Shown here one piece after another: positions 6,101 through 8,141 of a DNA stretch of 8,141 bases. The translations under genes were made by a program, and so were the position numbers. Source of the stretch: Oscillospiraceae bacterium (GTDB lineage Bacteria > Bacillota > Clostridia > Oscillospirales > Ruminococcaceae). The notes below the pieces were generated by a model. That model was not told the DNA's origin. It made no database searches and saw only the letters and a program-made list of their open reading frames with translations. Where the stretch lies: contig CAAGCE010000047.1 of NCBI GenBank assembly GCA_900768245.1, forward strand, positions 1-8,141, in the 5' to 3' direction. Every line of letters starts with the position of its first letter. The first letter of the stretch is position 1.

Positions 6101-6147
6101 AATCCGCTAACCAAACAGCACAAAGGCTGCATAGGTCAGCGGATTTT
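6101..6147. terminator. bidirectional terminator between convergent operons
   Basis: AATCCGCTAACC (6101-6112) pairs with GGTCAGCGGATT (6134-6145) with one A-C mismatch. An inner CAGC/GCTG stem (6116-6119/6126-6129) completes the hairpin. TTTT follows on the plus strand. On the minus strand the arm is followed by ATTTTTTGTT, a stronger tail. It ends both the relaxase gene (stop at 6076) and the amidotransferase gene (stop at 6161). Confidence 0.9.
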
Positions 6148-6160
6148 CATTACCGTATCT

Positions 6161-7117
6161 TTAGCACATCATCTCACAAAGCTTTATCTCTGAAATACAC
6201 TTCTGCATCTCCAGCGGATCATAAAGCATCTCTTCAATTTCAAGCTCGTCATATCCGTATTCGATCAGCATCATTACATCTTCGGGATCAATTCCAAAGT
6301 AACTTGCGTATTCTGTGATCTCACTGATATACATATCCTCTGCCTCATAATCAAAAGGGTCATACGAAGTATATCCATATCCCGATCCGAACATTCCGTA
6401 ATATCTGTCCTTGAAATCAAACGTCTGCATTTCAATCATTCCGTTAGGAGATATCTTTAATATGTCACCGCACGAAATATTGATCTTGCTGTAATTCTTC
6501 AAACCTATCTTTTTAACTGCTCTCATAAGAATTTCATCCGTACTTGCATAAAGATAGAACCCATTGAATTTGTAAACAGCCATAGGGTTATCACCTTTGA
6601 CGATGTAAAGATTATTGTGTTCGTCCAGTATTGTATAGCAGAAAGAACCTTCGGTTTTCTCTGCCATTTTCTTTATGCTGTCAAAATTAAGAGTATTCTC
6701 TTTCTCTATTAACTGAACTGCTACATAGCTGTCGGTCTGAATATTCGTCTTTGGCAAACGCTCCGTTATACGCAGTTCACTGTCATTATGAAGAACTCCA
6801 TTGTGGGCAAGTGCAAAATCCAGTTTGTCAACGTGTCCCGGAAACGGATGATTGTTGAAGTTGAACTTCTCACTGCCCTGTGTAGTCATACGGGTATGTC
6901 CCATAACAACTTTGGCACTTTCGGGAATACGATACCACATCTTATGTGCAACAACAGGTCTTTTTGATATATGCATACCGCTTTCTGTATTGAAAGCAAT
7001 TCCCGTTGCGTCTGTTCCTCTTGCTTCACATTCGGTAGATAAAATCTTGATAATTCTGTTTTTCTCTTTTGCTGTGAAAGTATTATTGTAATCAATAAGT
7101 CCGAATAAACAGCACAT
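6161..7117 (-). CDS. class II (Ntn-type) glutamine amidotransferase
   Basis: A 318-aa protein that should release ammonia from glutamine using an N-terminal Cys. The start at 7117 is set by AGGAGG (7132-7127) and gives MCCLFGLIDY, so Cys2 is exposed once Met is removed. An upstream in-frame ATG at 7144 would bury it. Other class II motifs: GTDATG (34-39), GHTRMTTQG with Arg76 (73-81), AHNGVLHN with the oxyanion Asn106-Gly107 (104-111), TDSYV with Asp129 (128-132), EGSFCYTI (156-163) and YASTDE (190-195). The Cys-Cys where most relatives have Cys-Gly is unusual. Residues 245-300 are strongly acidic and lie beyond the amidotransferase fold; they may be a partner-binding tail. One base separates its start from the amidoligase stop, so it most likely feeds ammonia or processes amides for that enzyme. 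Confidence 0.9.
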   Translation of the reverse strand: MCCLFGLIDYNNTFTAKEKNRIIKILSTECEARGTDATGIAFNTESGMHISKRPVVAHKMWYRIPESAKVVMGHTRMTTQGSEKFNFNNHPFPGHVDKLDFALAHNGVLHNDSELRITERLPKTNIQTDSYVAVQLIEKENTLNFDSIKKMAEKTEGSFCYTILDEHNNLYIVKGDNPMAVYKFNGFYLYASTDEILMRAVKKIGLKNYSKINISCGDILKISPNGMIEMQTFDFKDRYYGMFGSGYGYTSYDPFDYEAEDMYISEITEYASYFGIDPEDVMMLIEYGYDELEIEEMLYDPLEMQKCISEIKLCEMMC

Positions 7118-7118
7118 A

Positions 7119-8141
7119 TTAAACTTCCTCCTGTTCACATTCAATCGGTTCGTTTACATACAAACGCCGTTCTTTGAGATAAGTAATAAGTTCGGGTTCT
7201 TCAACGCTTGAAACGAAATCACACCAGTTAAGCTGTGTCATTTCCTTGTCGTTCATATTGATAGCAAGGTCACAGATTCGATTCACAAGCTGAAGTGTTG
7301 CAACGAGTGTGTTGTACTTCAAAGTACCTCTGAATATCCTAAACTCGATTGTATGATAGTTCGTAAGATTAACACAAGTGTATCTGCCCGAATAGTTTTT
7401 CTTTGCATTATCAAGAGTAGCTTTGGGGTTATCCTTGATACCATAACGAGCTGCCCAGCGAGCAATCTGGCTTTCTGTTCTTCTTGAAAACTTCAAAAGC
7501 TCCTGCCAGAACCTTTCCACAAAGAACAATACTCTTGAAATACATTCTTCCTGTTCATCGGTTGTATCACCGAAAGTTGTTCTGTTGACATGAACGTGCA
7601 AGCCGCAGGTTCTCGTTTTATGTGAAAGATAGCCTAAAGAAACAGCTTTCTGCATTACTTCTTTCCAAGGCATTTCGTTAAGATGATAGTCCAAGGTCAT
7701 TGGGTGTGTAACAATTTCCATACCGTCATTAAGACTGCCGTCGTGTTTGATATATACTCTTCTTTCGTCAATATTAGCTGTATTGGCTATTTCTTCGGCG
7801 TTCTCATCAATATGACCTCCGCCGTCAATTTCAAGTTCTACTCCGAAGTAGCGAGTGCCTTTTCCATAGAAAATAGGTTCGGGTTTAAAGCCGTAATCAT
7901 GAATATACTCGCTTGAACATCTCTGCTGATAACAATGACGACAGTAAGGATAATCGGTATCATTATCGAGATAATAAGCATCATCGTAATCAAGCGTACA
8001 GCCGCAGGATTCGCAGGTTGTATAGTAGTTATCATAGCAATGCTGACAAAGGGTAAGGTCACTGTCTGCGGCATCTTCTGCCCATATACGGTCACCGCAG
8101 CGTTCGCATACAACTGTAAGCTCGTCAAGACAATCGGGGCA
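7119..8141 (-). CDS. amidoligase family protein with Cys-rich zinc-binding N-terminus (5' end outside window)
   Basis: The reading frame is open without a stop from the window edge at 8141 to TAA at 7121-7119, giving 340 visible residues; the start lies beyond the window. Visible residues 1-75 contain five CxxC pairs (CPDC, CERC, CQHC, CESC, CRHC), a tandem zinc-ribbon or LIM-like arrangement. The amidoligase core follows: YFGVELEIDGGG (98-109, with Glu102 and Glu104), KHDGSLNDGMEIV (132-144), CGLHVHVNR (179-187), and YTCVNLTNYHTIEFRIFRGT (254-273). These are the signatures of the glutamine-synthetase/ATP-grasp-like amidoligase family, predicted to join amine and carboxyl groups using ATP. 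A Met at 7721 falls in the middle of the conserved DG-MEIV block, so a gene starting there would lack half its active site. The adjacent class II amidotransferase indicates joint amide chemistry on an unknown peptide, cell-wall or metabolite substrate. Confidence 0.9.
   Translation of the reverse strand, partial: CPDCLDELTVVCERCGDRIWAEDAADSDLTLCQHCYDNYYTTCESCGCTLDYDDAYYLDNDTDYPYCRHCYQQRCSSEYIHDYGFKPEPIFYGKGTRYFGVELEIDGGGHIDENAEEIANTANIDERRVYIKHDGSLNDGMEIVTHPMTLDYHLNEMPWKEVMQKAVSLGYLSHKTRTCGLHVHVNRTTFGDTTDEQEECISRVLFFVERFWQELLKFSRRTESQIARWAARYGIKDNPKATLDNAKKNYSGRYTCVNLTNYHTIEFRIFRGTLKYNTLVATLQLVNRICDLAINMNDKEMTQLNWCDFVSSVEEPELITYLKERRLYVNEPIECEQEEV
7127..7132 (-). promoter_or_regulatory. internal ribosome binding site for the amidotransferase
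   Basis: AGGAGG on the minus strand lies inside the last codons of the amidoligase gene, nine bases before the ATG at 7117-7115. It decides the start MCCLFG and indicates coupled translation of the two genes. Confidence 0.85.

Noticed and set aside
7118..7144. ATG at 7144 as amidotransferase start
   Set aside because: It would bury the catalytic Cys behind ten extra residues, and the AGGAGG site lies downstream of it.
7838..8128. Minus-strand open frame with hydrophobic stretches, possible membrane protein
   Set aside because: It is out of frame with, and fully inside, the Cys-rich part of the amidoligase, whose motifs are clear.

Overview
This is an AT-rich, low-GC Gram-positive type window. 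Clostridia (Ruminococcus/Oscillospiraceae-like) is my inference from strong AGGAGG-type ribosome sites, clostridial-style relaxase and integrase relatives, and U-tailed intrinsic terminators. It looks like the left end of an integrated mobile element that starts beside an initiator tRNA gene, although the far attachment site is outside the window.

Layout. Bases 1-330 hold no convincing gene, only hairpins and the near-perfect promoter of the tRNA. Bases 331-407 encode tRNA-fMet, followed by its terminator. At 476-497 there is a tandem 11-bp repeat that resembles integrase arm-type sites. Two more hairpin terminators follow, then a large unrecognised gene on the minus strand (611-2719, 702 aa). 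A 465-bp AT-rich divergent promoter region (2720-3184) separates it from a plus-strand excisionase (3185-3385) and a Tn916/phage-type tyrosine integrase (3401-4573).

Downstream on the plus strand are two small proteins of 145 and 146 aa. Both look like stand-alone nuclease (HUH) domains of MobP-type relaxases, without the usual long C-terminal part. The first (4699-5136) has lost one His of the HxH motif. The second (5636-6076) keeps Tyr23, His65 and H107-I-H109, and its start overlaps a ribbon-helix-helix MobC-like gene (5379-5654). This suggests a minimal relaxosome.

A bidirectional terminator (6101-6147) separates this module from a convergent minus-strand operon. The operon runs from a partial Cys-rich amidoligase (7119 to beyond 8141) into a class II glutamine amidotransferase (6161-7117), with one base between the two. 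Amidoligase/GATase-II pairs are known from comparative genomics as predicted peptide- or metabolite-amidation modules of phages and mobile elements, but their substrates are mostly unknown.

How the parts may work together (inference): Int and Xis would integrate and excise the element at or near tRNA-fMet. The RHH/HUH proteins would process an origin for transfer or replication. The 702-aa protein and the amidoligase operon would be cargo. No type IV secretion, coupling protein or replication initiator gene is visible here.
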